From positions 24,685,022 to 24,749,021 of the forward strand of contig CM033399.1 of NCBI GenBank assembly GCA_019426215.1: 64,000 nucleotides of DNA. The letters run 5' to 3'. The position numbers were made by a program, and so were the translations under genes. The notes below the pieces were generated by a model, which saw only the letters and a program-made list of their open reading frames with translations, ran no database searches and was not told the origin of the DNA. Every line of letters begins with the position of its first letter. Positions within the stretch are counted from its first letter, which is position 1. This stretch comes from Buddleja alternifolia. Its lineage: Eukaryota > Streptophyta > Magnoliopsida > Lamiales > Scrophulariaceae. Positions 12,025 through 24,775 of this stretch are shown here, piece after piece.

Positions 12025-12953
12025 TGTTGGGATCGCAGTGGAAGCCCCCGGGGATGCTGGTGCAGCGGAAGATACAAACTAAAAATTAAAGTTACACCCC
12101 CGAAATTAGGTCTAGGTAGACATGGTACCATCGGATTCGAAACTATACTAAGAAAAAGTTTTCTCGTGTTTACCTCTTGAAGAACTTAAATACAGCAACG
12201 TCTTTTTAAGCTACTCCTTGCTACACAATTGGATTTGCCCTAGCGCCCCAAGTGTTTGCGCATCTAAGTTTACCCAAACCTTAGCTCGTACACTCGATTA
12301 TCTCCACCAGTACTAGCCAAGAGAATATCGAATTTTAGTTTATGAGAAAAAGGGGTAGGAATATTTTTAGTGTTCTTCATACTCAACACATGAGTTGGAA
12401 GAAGTTCTTGTGAAAGTGATAGAGAGAAAAAGAACACACAACACTTAGTCGGATAAGTGAATTAGTTAATTCATTCAAAATTATATTAATATATATATAT
12501 AAGTTCACCAAAGGTAACCCCTTGAAACCTATACACACGGCACACTCATATATATATATGGCGTGTGTATATATATATATATATAATATTAAATAGAATT
12601 CTTTCTTTTTCAAAATCTTATTCATCTTCCTTAATTAATTGGATATTTTCCAACTAATTAGATATTCCCATATATTTGATATCATATCAAATGTACCATA
12701 TATTTTCAAATACGATCTTTCCATATAATTACTCAACTAATCAATTAAATAGATCTTACCATATCAACAATATCTAACCTGATATATTTATAAGATATTT
12801 CCATATAATTAGTCAACAAATTAATTAGAATAGATCCTACCAAATATATTATAAGATATATTAAATATATATGTATTTATAGACTTGATGAACAAGATAA
12901 AATCATCCACCAAATCCAAACACATACACAAGCCCATACATGTGTATTGTATT

Positions 12954-12985
<32 letters not shown>

Positions 12986-14599
12986 TATTTCTTCTTTCAC
13001 ACATTAATTAATTAGACCACTAATTAATTATCTAGTCTTTCCCAATTTAATATTTCAATATTAAGTTATAAGACTATCATTAATTAAGACCACTTAGTTA
13101 ATTTATTCCTTTTTCCCCGATTAATTAATTCCAATTAATTAATCTCTCTATTAAGTCACAAAGAATTAACTAGCCAATAGGTACTATACTAAGTTTGTGT
13201 GTGACCCCGTAGGCTCATTAACAAGCTAGCAATAAGCTCTTCCATAGGCTAGATTAATTATTCATAATAACTAACTAGGCCTTGGATTAATTTCAAAAAT
13301 TAACTCAAGGCACCTATTGGTGGTGGTTCGATGTCTAGCAACGTCTCCATGACTTCCTAGATGTTAACGATGAAAAGCAAACATATCCATATTTTGATGT
13401 TTGTGTGAGTCGAGTCCCTCCATCTTTTTCCCGTCTAAGGCTTAGAGCTTAGCAACGATCGAAACCCTAGTAGTCTTGAAAACTATGACTATGTTGGTTC
13501 CACTAATGATCCGATCTTCTAAGCAGGGATCACCAATCCCTCTTATAAGATTATGTTCTGGCTAGAGACTTTTATCGATCATTCAATTTCACTCAATAGC
13601 ATAGGAAATACCGGGTACTCGTGACCCTGGATGAATCCCTTCCAACTGTAATTTGTTCTGCTGTACTACCAGACTATACAAACACACGCCGTATGACTTT
13701 CTTGGAGTGCACATGCATATCAAAGTATAGTGGGTAGTACCGTTTTCAATGACATCTCAGGTCAAAGTATTATTTCACACTGTGAGATCCAAGGACTCCA
13801 AGTTCGACAACACCAACGTGGAATCCTTACAGAGCTGTTCAATTCTATACTCACCCAAAGTATGAATCTTCATACATGTATTGCCATACTTGCTATCGAC
13901 AATGGAACACTTCGACCTCTTGGGAGAGTTACATGCATGAACAAGTCTTGGCGAGGCCAGTGACATCCCACGTCTCATAGCCTCTATGACTTGGAACGTG
14001 TTTTAGGATTACGGTCTTTGAAAGCATTCCATAGGTGTCCCGATCGCCTCCCCTAACCATACGTAATCCATGGGATCTTTATCTATACTCCCTAAATAGT
14101 CAACGATAAAGAAGCATTCCTATAGTTTTGATATAATTTAAATGATAAGACTGACACAGTGTTTATAATCCAGTGTTTCAAGCCAACATATGGCTCGCCG
14201 GGCATATAACACCTTCACCAACATGGAATCCTTTGGGGTTGTTCAGTCTTCACACTACATAAGTATAATCAACCAATGCCCATGGAACAAGGCACGCCCA
14301 TTACGGGATGTAGTATGAGCAAGCCTTCACGAGACAATGATTTCTCTTTCGCACAACTCTATGTCTTGGAACTAGTTTAGGATCACAACCTAGAAAATGC
14401 TGCACAATCGCCACCTACTTGTGTGCGACTATTCTCATAGAACTTCAATGATCGTCGGGACTTTATCAACTACGCAAAAACTTATAGATAAACACAAATA
14501 CTTTATACAAATAAAAGGTTTGATATATAAACTAAGATTGTACGAAAATGTTATTACAAATTTGGCAGGGCCACTAAATGGCTAGCCGGGCACCTAACA
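12025..14599 (-). repeat. LTR of element B with a duplicated terminal segment
   Basis: Read on the minus strand there are two possible LTR starts: TGTTAGGTGCCCGGC at 14599 and TGTTATATGCCCGGC at 14211. The 388 bases between them are a diverged copy of about 13800-14211, sharing 'catggaatcctt..gttgttca', 'tgaacaagtcttggcgag' and 'gacttggaac.tgttttagga' blocks. The true LTR is either about 2.19 kb with an extra partial copy outside it, or 2.58 kb with an internal duplication. The body is AT-rich with several (TA)n runs. Confidence 0.6.
12954..12985. repeat. (TA)n microsatellite in the element B LTR
   Basis: Uninterrupted TA repeat of roughly 30 bases. Shorter (AT)n runs lie at about 12488-12502 and 12550-12585. 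Confidence 0.9.
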
Positions 14600-15379
14600 C
14601 GGACACTACCAAGAACCTAAAAATTGCATAAAAAAAAGCACGTACTAGAACTTACCCGAGTTGCACGGACTGCTGCCTGTCGAACAATGCGGCCTTCGTA
14701 CAGGAATGTCGTTGTGTTCCAATTACTAACCCCGATGTCGCAATGAAGAATACATCCATCGTGGCGTCGGTCACTTTTTGGCGCATGCCACGGCGTTTCC
14801 ACGGCAACCCGGCGTCTCGTGCTCCATTATTTTGTGTTTTTGACCCATTTCTTTAGCTCTTAATTTATTTTTTTGATCCGGCTCTACTGGCCTGACAATT
14901 GATTATAATCAAAGTGATGTCGTAAAATTTCGTCTAGTCTCATTGTGGAATGTTTACATATAACAATTTATAGGAGAGTTGCATTTTGTTTTTTGAGTTT
15001 CAAAAAAGAGCCTACACAACATGAATTTGTGGCTAGAGTCGTGGAGTTTTTCTCTCTCTGAAGTAAGGTGGGACTTTGCTGCAAGGTCTTAAATTTCGGT
15101 TTTGATATAAATATCGGGGTAGTACATTTACGGGAATTTTGATGAAAATTTCGAGAATATTCAAAATTTTCAGTTTCGATTATAGAAATATTTGAAAATT
15201 TACAATTAAACTTTTGGCAACTTGAATTATCATACTTATGCATCTTTCACATTAATAATATTCTATATATAATATATGTATAATGAATTTTGTTAAATTG
15301 TATGATCAAAATATGTTACAAAAAATATGAAATAAATGACTTGAAACTAAAATAATAATCAAATCTCATAAGAACTTTA
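14600..15379. other. Unassigned AT-rich interval
   Basis: No gene, LTR or inverted repeat recognised. Short open frames on both strands show no family resemblance. It separates element B from the MITE E nest. Confidence 0.5.
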
Positions 15380-15637
15380 TTAAAATAAGTGTTTATTATT
15401 TTTTTACCCCCTGTTTAGTCCGAAATTGCTAAACACCCTCTCCTGTTAAAATAAAAGGCAAAAACACCCCTTTGTTTATGTAAACTCAGCGGAAAAACCC
15501 TTGTTCGTTAGAAACTTGATAAAAATGTAGCCCCTAAAACTGTTATGATGTTAATCCCCTTAAGAATATTATTAATAATCACAAGGTTTATATAGAGAGT
15601 ACAAGCATGAGAAATATGGAAAGAACAATAATAATGA

Positions 15638-17242
15638 TGTTAGAGTATATGCCCTTGAATGCCATAAAGAGGATAGATTTATAGGGCATAAACATTGTAA
15701 CTAAACTATGGTTTTTCTATTAATATAAGGCAGTTGATTGTTGTTTTCTAATAGGCATTTATAAGGTCTGAATAAATAACGTAAAGTCCTTGATGACAAG
15801 GCGAACCTTCTACCTCCTATGGGATAGGAGGAAAGGCACTAGAATGGTTTGACCCTTAACATCTAAAAGGGTTCGCAAGTCTAAGAAATATTGATTGGGC
15901 ATCAATAGTGAATAAAGACTTGTATGATGTAAGTTTCGACAGAGAAACTGCCAGTTGTACACTATGGAAATGGTAGTGGGAACTTATATCATAGACGTGT
16001 CAGTTGAACTGATATGTTCGAACACGACTCGCATTAGTTCATCACATGGGTATTTACTCATTGACAGTCAATGATGAAACTGATAAGTAGTGATAGGTAC
16101 GTGTGAACCTCTGACCTGAGAAATCGAGTTGAAGATGTACTTGGGACATCAAGTTTGTCATTAGAGTAGTTAGATTCAAATCACCTGTTGGTGGAATCGA
16201 CCTCGAAGTGCGACTTGATGGGCAAGTAGCATTGTTAACTGATTTGCAATATGGAATTTATTCTCTCATAAGTGAATGAGTAAAATATCCTATGCGATCA
16301 TGAATAAGTGAAGATGAAAGTCTTTGGCCAAAGCATTTAAATAAATCGACTTATTATTAGCTTAGGCATATGGTCAAGTTATATGAGTTTGACTTTAAAC
16401 CATGACTTTTACTTGACTGGGATATAAGAAAAAAAAGGTTTATACACGTACGGTATTCATAGCGTAAAGGTTTGGAATGATCCTATTCATTCGTTCTCAA
16501 TTGGGTTACGGTGTGAGCCACGACACTAGCTAGGTGTCACTCACACCCCTTTGGATTCCTCTCAATTGCCTTTTGAGACGAACCTAAATAGTCGCGCTTA
16601 AAGGAAGTGCAAAAGGAAAAACATGGGAAAAAGACTTGAGAGAAATTCATGGCATTGGATGCCGTAATTAATTAATTAATTATTGGATAATTTAATTAAT
16701 TAATTAAATTAATGAGTTAATTAATTTTGGGAGAAATTGAATTATAAATTAATTAGGAATTGAATTAATTGGATGATCAATTTATTTATTGGATAAATAA
16801 ATTATCCGAGTAATTAATTAGCAAGCAAGACGAAAGCCCGAAGGCTTCCGAGCCCACTAAGGAGCGGCCAAATAGACGCCCAAATAGGGCTCTTGCATGC
16901 TAGTGTTATTGTTTCATAATGATATAAATATATCACAAGGTGAAAAATAACATAAGGCAACTTACATAACTTTCTCTCCAAGAAAAAGTCTCCCACCTCT
17001 CTCTCTCTCTCTCTAGCCGTCTTTGACAAGGAAGAAAGGAGGAGTTTTTCGTTTTTGATTCCGGCATGACGAATTAGAGACGTTGGCAAATTCGGCGTTA
17101 GAGAAAAGGATCACGTTCAGAAATCAACATACGCGAGAATGGTAATTTTTCTATACACAATAATACACGAGGATTAGAGATGATTCGGGATTTGGGAATT
17201 AAATTTACTTTCCGCTGTGTTTTATTCGTATAATTTCCAACA
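15638..17242 (+). repeat. 5' LTR of element C (1605 bp)
   Basis: Begins TGTTAGAGTATATGCC and ends TTTCCAACA next to the PBS. It differs from the 3' copy by scattered substitutions, a few percent by eye. It contains TAATTAAT-rich stretches near 16670-16820 and a CT-repeat near 17000. Confidence 0.95.
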
Positions 17243-17256
17243 GTGGTATCAGAGCC
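17243..17256 (+). other. Element C primer-binding site
   Basis: GTGGTATCAGAGCC immediately after the LTR; TGGTATCAGAGC matches the complement of the plant initiator tRNA-Met 3' end. Confidence 0.95.
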
Positions 17257-19222
17257 AATCTCTGACTTCTGTGTTTAATTGCTTATGTGATTGACTGTTT
17301 TTCCGCGTTTTTGAGGCATGCTTTGAACGTATTTTTCATATGAAAATATTCTGAATCTCGCTTCAGTTTCTTCATGAAAGTTGTATTTTAATGAGTTACA
17401 AATCTGATCATATAAATTTTATGAGAATCGGAAAAGTATAACCCCGAGACGACCTCGACGCAAAAGCGAGCGCAGTCTGTGCGCTGGGCGCGCAGACAGC
17501 GCGCGCCGTGCGCGCAATAGGAGGCCTTTTCGGCCTCTCGTTGTGCACACAGCGTGCGCACTGCACACACTGGGTGGGCCCCCAATGCCGTTCCATTTCA
17601 CGACACCGGTCGGAGGGGCTGGCCGGACGCCCAGCGTCCGACCAAGCACGATTAAACCGTGCGCTGGGCGCATGACATACACCGTGCCATGCGCCCAGCT
17701 CACGGACCTGTTTCGGGACCCGGGTTTTACTGACTCGGGCCCTAATGGGGCGGGTTATATTTTCCTAAGGTCCAAATTTTAATTGAATAGGTGTTTGGGC
17801 TATTTTAGTTATCCGGGTGGGTCAAAAGGATGATGACCCGGATTTAATTAAAAAGGGGCCCAAATTATTTTGATTAATATTGTGGATAATTCAATAAATT
17901 AGTTTTTGGGCCTAATTAATTAATTTTGAATATGCCAATGGTTGGTAATTTAATTTTGATAAAATTAAGCCCAATATAGTTTTTATTGATCTTTATTTGA
18001 ATGAAATAATTAATTAATAAACTCTTGGAAAATTTTATTTATTAAATTATTTATTTAAATAAAGAATTCTCATAAATAGGATAATTTTCATATGAATCAA
18101 TAAAATTTGGAATTTCATTGTGGAAATTAATTAAGTTGGACTAATTAATTTTTATTAATCACCAACATAAGTCCTTTATTTATCGCGAGCATGTATTATA
18201 TGATGGTGACATATGTCTATGGGCTTACGTTGCTTCTTTTGATTATGTATTTCTTTTAATGGGTTGTAAGGGCCGGTTTGAGCCCATTTTATTTTATTTC
18301 TAGATTATGTATAGGTTTTAAATTACCTCTTGTAATAAATAGAAATAGAATAGGTCTTTCAAGATGGAGATCATGCAAAAGAAGAGGAGCTTGGAGCCCA
18401 CGAAGATTAGCTAGGCTTTTCTTTTTCAATTTTATGATGGCCCATTCCTCTAGATAAAAGCCCATAGACTTGTGTGTTGTATTATTGCTTTCGATGCATG
18501 TTCATTAGTTGTATGAAGCATGTGTGTTATCAATATGCGCTATATAAATTGGTAAATGTGCAAAGTGAGACGAAATAAATGTTTTGAACATGAATTCTCC
18601 CAAACAAAAATAATACTAAGTTAGTAAGGGGTGCTAGGCATCCTTTCCCTCCACTAAACTTGATAAGATCAAGGATTAAATCCATATGTGGCATCTTCCC
18701 AGTAAGTGGGGGTCATGTATCAAGATTTAATTCTAGAATTTTATTAAGTGCATTGGATGCCTTAATCGAGACATATTTCACCCCAAATATCGTTAAAGGG
18801 TTGCAAGGTGAAATTCAAATGTTAGATTATGAGGAGTTAGTGGGAATGAACTTAGATAGTCCACTTTACCAATAAATCGTTAAAGGGTTGCGGTATTTGT
18901 GGATTATGGGATAAATATGATTGAACTGTCTATTTGATAGATTGATGTTTGACATCACTTTAATTAAGTAATGGACCAAATATCGTTAAAGGGTTGCCAT
19001 CCATTATATTAATTAAAGAACTCAATCCCCACCATGAAGTTTTCATCAACGATCGCTTCCGTCATTTCACAGTGGGAGTGTGGAATTTCAAAAAATGTAG
19101 TGGGAGCCAAGTTATAAGTCGAAGTCCTTGATTTTAAACTTGGTCTTAGTTTAGTCCAATATTCTAATTAAGTCTGGTTTATTTTCTGCAGTTATTTGTT
19201 TTATCTCTCTCGTTTTTCAAAA
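17257..19222 (+). other. Long untranslated leader of element C
   Basis: Almost 2 kb from PBS to gag with no credible gene. It holds a GC-rich island (about 17440-17760) in otherwise AT-rich DNA, with repeated 'gcgctgggcgc' and 'gcgcgc' units. It also holds three copies of an 18-base word, listed separately. Overlapping frames in the GC island have no protein-family resemblance. Confidence 0.7.
18787..18996 (+). repeat. Three dispersed copies of an 18-base word in the element C leader
   Basis: ATATCGTTAAAGGGTTGC occurs at 18787-18804 and 18979-18996, and with one change (AAATCG...) at 18874-18891. Two copies also share the preceding 'ccaa'. Spacing is about 87 and 105 bases. They lie 230-440 bases before the gag start, where retroelement packaging or dimerisation signals are commonly expected; the role here is inference. 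Confidence 0.85.
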
Positions 19223-19987
19223 ATGACAATCAACCCACTTTCCGTATTACTCGAAAAGAATATCCTTACCGGACCCAACTACGTGGATTGGCTAAGGAAT
19301 TTGAGAATAGTTCTCAATATGGAGTCTCTAGGATACGTGTTGGACACTGATATCCCTGCTCCACCTGCCAGAACACGTGCCAATGAAGAAGAAGTCCAAG
19401 CTCATGAAAAATGGGTAAAGGACGACGTCCGAGTGCGTGGGTACATTCTTGGCTCTATGACGAATGAGCTACAAAGGTCCCACGACAAGATGACCACAGC
19501 GAGGGCTATCTTGGCGCACTTGATTGAGCTCTATGGTGAGCACAGTAGGACTGCTAGATATGAAATATCTAAAGAGCTCTTCGGAGCCAAAATGAGAGAA
19601 GGGGAGAAGGTTGGGGATCATGTCCTCAAAATGATATCGAGGATCGAGAGATTGGAAGCTCTCGATTTTACAATAAACCCGCAACTTCAGACCGATCTTA
19701 TCTTGCAGTCCCTTCCTGACACTTTTTCCCAATTCGTCATGAACTTCAATTGCAATGAGATTGAATGCAACTTAGCTGGGCTAATGAAAAAATTAAACAC
19801 TGCACAATCTCAATTGAAGCCCAAGGGAAAAGAGACTGCTTTGGTTATCACTTCTGGGCCCAAACAGGCGAAGAATAAGAAGAGAAAAACTAAGAAGCAA
19901 GCTGGCGAGCTTGGAGCTCAGGGTGGTGTCGATAAAGGAAAAGGGAAAGCTCCTGTGATTTGCAAGCGAAAGGGGCCACAAATATAG
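19223..19987 (+). pseudogene. Element C gag
   Basis: From ATG 19223 (MTINPLSVLLEKNILTGPNY), a copia gag with the 'NYVDWLRNL' tryptophan block and a lysine-rich C-terminal tail. The in-frame upstream codons to 19196 lack an ATG, so 19223 is the start. The frame stops at 19987, but the CCHC zinc knuckle (CLHCGELGHWRRNC, 19998-20039) follows in another frame, so a frameshift separates nucleocapsid from capsid. Confidence 0.85.
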
Positions 19988-20060
19988 ACAGATGCCTACA
20001 CTGCGGTGAGCTGGGCCACTGGAGAAGAAACTGTCCGAATATGGGCCTAGCGCACAAGGT

Positions 20061-21680
20061 ATGGAACTTTATGTTCATGAAACTTATTGTTCTATGACCG
20101 TCTTCTCTACATCTTGGATTCTTGACTCTGGAGCTAGTGCTCACATATATTGTATGAATCAGGATCTGATGCGAGGAAGGAAGCTAGACAATGATGAGGT
20201 GGAGATCAAAGTAGGCAGCGGGCAAAGCGTCGCGGCTACTGCAATAGGATCTACCTCATTTTTAAATTCTGGACATGTACTATTACTGGATAATGTTTTG
20301 GTTTTACCTAATGGGCTTAAAAACATTGTTTCTATTCCCGTTTTAGTTAAGAATGGTTACACTTTCCGTTTTATTGTTGAACGATGCAACATTTATTATG
20401 GTAATAAATTTGTAGGCTTTGCTTCTTTGATAAATGGATTGTATTACCTTAGTGTCCAGAATGAGTATGCAGTGAATACTATACAAAGGAAACTTAGTAG
20501 GCTTGAAATAAACCAACGATTGATATGGCACTTTCGATTAGGCCATGCTGGCGAACAAACGTTTCGCAAAATGGAAAAACATGGGCTAATTGGCCCACTA
20601 GGATTGGATCCCTATCCTACTTGTGAATCTTGTCTTAAAGGCAAGATGGCTAGATCGCCCTTCACAGGGAGATTTGAAAGGGCCTCACAAATCTTAGGTT
20701 TAGTGCATACTGACGTTTGTGGTCCATTTGGAGAAATGGCCAGAGGAGGTTTCCATTACTTTATCACCTTCACTGATGACCATTTTCGATATGGTCTAGC
20801 GTACCTGATGAAGCATAAGTCTGAATCCATTGACAAGTTCAAGGAATTCAAGGCTTTAGTGGAAAATCAAACAAGTCAATGTATAAAAACTCTTCGATCT
20901 GATCGAGGAGGAGAATATATGAGCGACGAGTTTGACTTATACCTCAGAGAGAATGGTATAGTATTGCAACTCACACCTCCAGCGACTCCACAGTTGAATG
21001 GAGTAGCGAAGCGAAGGAATCGAACCTTGTTGGACATGGTTCGCTCCAGGCTTAGCTACACTAATTTACCCATTTCACTGTGGGGTCACGCGCTGCTTAC
21101 AGCAGCACACATTTTAAATAGATGTCCATCCAAGTCCGTTCCTCTGACTCCCTATGAAATGTGGAGAAATAGGAAACCAAGTCTTAACCACATAAAGATT
21201 TGGGGATGTCCGGCTTTTGTCAAAAAGACTAAAGTGGACAAGTTGGAGGCTAGGTCCTTAAAGGGACGTTTCATTGGATATCCTGAAAGTTCTATGGGAT
21301 ACCTCTTTTACCTGCACAATGATCAAAGGATCATTGTAGCCTTACAAGCCCACTTTCTTGAAGATGAGTTCATTCAAGAAGGAGGAGCGGGTAGAAAGAT
21401 TGTTCTAGAAGAACAAAATAAAACCCCACTGGATACATCTACACAGGGAGTGAGAACCGAACCTTCTGTAACACAACCACAACCACGACGATCGAATAGA
21501 GTATCTCAACCACCTGAGAGGTACGGATATCTAATGCAGAGGGAGTTGGATCTCCATTCTGTGTTAGAGGAGGATCACGGAGATGATCCCTCCACTTTTG
21601 ATCAAGCGATGGTGGATGTGGATGCTGCTAGATGGTGTGAAGCTATGCAAACTGAGATCGATTCGATGCATTCAAACTAA
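20061..21680 (+). pseudogene. Element C pol: protease and integrase
   Basis: A 539-residue open frame. The protease box is 'WILDSGASAH' near residue 18. The GAG-pre-integrase zinc region follows ('WHFRLGHAGEQ ... CESCLKGKM'). The integrase core has Asp in 'HTDVCGPF' and 'FTDDHFRYG' and 'RSDRGGEY', then PQLNGVAKRRNRT (usual Q-N-G-V-(A/V)-E-R altered at Glu to Lys), a substitution of the third integrase catalytic Glu. The frame ends just inside the RT entry. Confidence 0.9.
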
Positions 21681-22752
21681 GTCTGGAAACTTGTAGACCA
21701 ACATGAAGGGTAAACCAATCGGGTGTAAATGGATCTACAAGAGAAAGATTGGTGTTGATGGAAAAGTAGACACCTACAAAGCCAGGCTAGTGGCGAAATG
21801 GTATGGTTAAAAGGAAGGAATTGACTACTAAGAAACCTTCTCGCCAGTGTCTATGATCAAATCAATAAGGATTCTACTTGCAATAGCAGCACACCTAGAT
21901 TATGAAATATGGTAAATGGATGTCAAAACTGCTTTTCTAAATGGATTCCTAGAAGAGGATATCTATATGGAACAGCCTAAAGGTTTTGAATCCGAGGAGC
22001 ATATCCATAAGGTGTGTAAACTTGAGAGATCCATTTATGGACTCAAACAAGCGTCTCGTAACTGGAATCTACGTTTTGATGAGGTTGTCAAAGGATTTGA
22101 CTTCATCAAAAATGAAGACGAGCCATGTGTTTACAAGAAGGTCAGTGGGAGCAAGTTGACATTCCTAGTGTTATATGTAGATGACATATTACTCATTGGG
22201 AATGACATAGGAATGCTCACCACAACCAAGAAGTGGCTTTCGAGTACATTCTCCATGAAAGACTTAGGAGAAGCGACCTATATTCTAGGGATTCGGATCT
22301 ATAGAGATCGAACCAAAAGAATGATAGGACTTTCTCAAGCCCTTTACTTAGAAAAGGTCCTAAAAAGGTATAGGATGAAAAATTCTAAGAAAGGGTTCCT
22401 ACCAATGAGACATGGGATACATCTTTCGAAATCTATGTGTACTCAAAGTGAGGAAGATAGAAAAGAAATGAACATTATACCCTATGCGTCTGCTGTGGGC
22501 AGCTTGATGTATGCGATGGTCTATACTAGACCCGACATTGCTTATGTTATGAGCGTTGTTAGTCGATTTCAAGCAAACCCTGGTAAGGAACATTGGATAG
22601 CTGTGAAGAATATCCTAAAGTATCTGAAAAGAACTAAGGATATGATTCTCACCTATGGAAGTGGTGACCTAAGGGTGGACGGGTACACTGATTCGATTTC
22701 CAATCTGATGTTTATGACCGGAAATCCACCTCGGGATTTGTATTTACTCTAA
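21681..22752 (+). pseudogene. Element C pol: reverse transcriptase
   Basis: The region continues the copia RT. From 21681 to 21915 it reads through several in-frame stops; from 21916 a 278-residue frame holds MDVKTAFLNG, the 'YGLKQASR' block and an intact catalytic LYVDDILL near residue 86. The catalytic box is therefore preserved although the entry is broken. Confidence 0.9.
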
Positions 22753-23160
22753 ATGGTGGAGCGGTGACTTGGAAAAGTTCCAAGCAAAGCACAACCGCAG
22801 ACTCCACCACAGAGGTTGAATACATAGCTGCCTCGGAGGCAGCTAAAGAAGCTGTTTGGATTAGGAAGTTCGTTGAGGAACTTCAAGTGGTTCCTAGCAT
22901 AAAGCTCTCGTTGCCACTTTATTGTGACAACACCTAAGCTATAGCGCAAGCGAAGGAACCTAGGTCTCAAAATAAATCCAAACACATAGAGAGGAGATAT
23001 CACATCATAAGAGAGATCGTTGCATGAGGTGAAATAGCTGTTCAGAAAATAGCCTCAACCGACAATGTCACTGATCCATTGACCAAGCCATTGGCACAGG
23101 CAGTGCTGGAAAAACATCTCGAAAAGATGGGTATTAAATACCACAGCAAATGGCATTGAG
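22690..23160 (+). pseudogene. Element C RNase H
   Basis: After a frameshift near 22700 the plus strand reads the copia RNase H: RKSTSGF near 22722, the '[16 protein letters not shown]' segment, and the 'LYCDNT' site followed by a stop, then 'KHIERRYHIIRE' and a terminal block ending at 23159. At least two in-frame stops are present. Confidence 0.8.
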
Positions 23161-23174
23161 TGCAAATGGGAGAT

Positions 23175-24775
23175 TGTTAGAGTATATGCCCTCGAATGCC
23201 ATAAAGAGGATAGATTTATAGGGCATAAACATTGTAACTAAACTATGGTTTTTCTATTAATATAAGGCAGTTGATTGTTGTTTTCTTATAGGCATTTATA
23301 AGGTGTGAATAAACAACTTAAAGTCCTTGATGACAAGGCGAACCTTCTACCTCCTATGGGATAGGAGAAAAGGCACTAGAATGGTTTGACCCTTGACATC
23401 TAAAAGGGTTCGCAAGTCTAAGAAATATTGATTGGGCATCAATAGTGAATAAAGACTTGTATGATGTAAGTTTCGACAGAGAAACTGCCAGTCGTACACT
23501 ATGGAAATGGTAGTGGGAACTTATACCATAGACGTGTCAGTTGGACTGATATGTTCGAACACAGCTCGCATCAGTTCATCACATGGGTATTCACTCATTG
23601 ACAGTCAATGATGAAACTGATAAGTAGTGATAGGCACGTGTGAACCTCTGACCTGAGAAATCGAGTTGAAGATGTACTTGTGATATCAAGTCTGTCATTA
23701 GAGTAGTTAGATTCAAATCACCTGTTGGTGGAATCGACCTCGAAGTGGGACTTGATGGGCAAATAGCATTGTTAACTGATTTGCAATATGGAATTTATTC
23801 TCTCATAAGTGAATGAGTAAAATATCTTATGCGATCATGAATAAGTGAGGATGAAAGTCTTTGGCCAAAGCATTTAAATACCTCGACTTATTATGAGCTT
23901 AGGCATATGGTCAAGTTATATGAGTTTGACTTTAAACCATGACTTTTACTTGACTGGGATATAAGAATAAAAGGTTTATACACGTACGATATTCACAGCG
24001 TAAAGGTTTGAAATGATCCTATTCATTCGTTCTCAATTGGGTTACAGTGTGAGCCACGAGACTGGCTAGGTGTCACTCACACCCCTTTGGATTCCTCCCA
24101 AATGCCTTTTGAGATGAACCTAAAGAGTTGCGCTTAAAGGAAAGGCAAAAGGAAAAACATGGGAAAAAGACTTGAGAGAAATTCATGGCATTGGATGCCG
24201 TAATTAATTAATTAATTATTGGATAATTTATTTAATTAATTAAATTAATGAGTTAATTAATTTCTGGGAGAAATTGAATTATAAATTAATTATGAATTGA
24301 ATTAATTGGATGATCAATTTATTTATTGGATAAATAAATTATCTGATTAATTAATTAGCAAGTAAGACGAAAGCCCGAAGGCTTCCGAGCCCACTAAGGG
24401 GCGGCCAAATAGACGCCCAAATAGAGCTCTTGCATGCTAGTGTTATTATTTCATAATGATATAAATATATCACAAGGTGAAAAATAACACAAGGCAACTT
24501 ACATAACTTTCTCTCCAAGAAAAAGTCCCTCACATCTCTCTCTCTCTAGCCGTCTTTGACAAGGAAGAAAGGAGAAGTTTTTCGTTTTTGATTCCGGCGT
24601 GGCGAATTAGAGATGTTGGCAAATTCGGCGTTAGAGAAAAGGATCACGTTCAGAAATCAACATACGCGAGAACGGTAATTTTTCTATACACAATTAAACA
24701 CGAGGATTAGAGATGATTCGGGCTTTGAGAATTAAATTTACTTTCCGCTGCGTTTTATTCGTATAATTCCCAACA
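23175..24775 (+). repeat. 3' LTR of element C (1601 bp)
   Basis: Begins TGTTAGAGTATATGCC directly after a purine tract (AAATGGGAGAT, 23164-23174) and ends TTCCCAACA. It is a close copy of 15638-17242. Confidence 0.95.

Larger units (their letters stand above)
11653..14599 (-). mobile_element. Element B: remnant copia-type LTR element (LTR + PBS + start of interior)
   Basis: At 12012-12023 the minus strand reads a PBS (AGTGGTATCAAAGCC, one mismatch to the usual TGGTATCAGAGC) directly next to an LTR end (TCCCAACA). The LTR therefore extends upward from 12025. About 360 bases of the element's interior (11653-12011) follow on the minus strand before being cut by the LTR of element A, so A probably inserted into B. 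No coding part of B is visible. Confidence 0.75.
15638..24775 (+). mobile_element. Element C: complete Ty1/copia retrotransposon (9.1 kb)
   Basis: LTRs at 15638-17242 and 23175-24775, PBS at 17243-17256, a long untranslated leader, gag, pol (protease-integrase-RT-RNase H, the copia order) and a purine tract just before the 3' LTR. It sits inside the 3' LTR of element D. The flanks are AATGA (15633-15637) and AAGGA (24776-24780); the intact D LTR has AAGGA at this point, so this is a 5-bp TSD with one later mutation. Coding frames hold several stops and frameshifts, so this copy is inactive though structurally whole. Confidence 0.95.

Noticed and set aside
13730..13978. Two opposite open frames of about 70 residues
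   Set aside because: They lie within the element B LTR and resemble no protein.
17388..17782. Several overlapping open frames on both strands in a GC-rich stretch
   Set aside because: They follow from GC richness in the element C leader; no domain, no codon pattern, and frames overlap on both strands.
18787..18996. CRISPR-like spaced repeats
   Set aside because: Only three short copies with unequal spacing in a plant retroelement leader; no cas genes and a eukaryotic context.
15638..24775. Direct repeats of 1.6 kb as a segmental or tandem duplication
   Set aside because: PBS, purine tract, gag-pol and a target duplication show these are LTRs of one retrotransposon.
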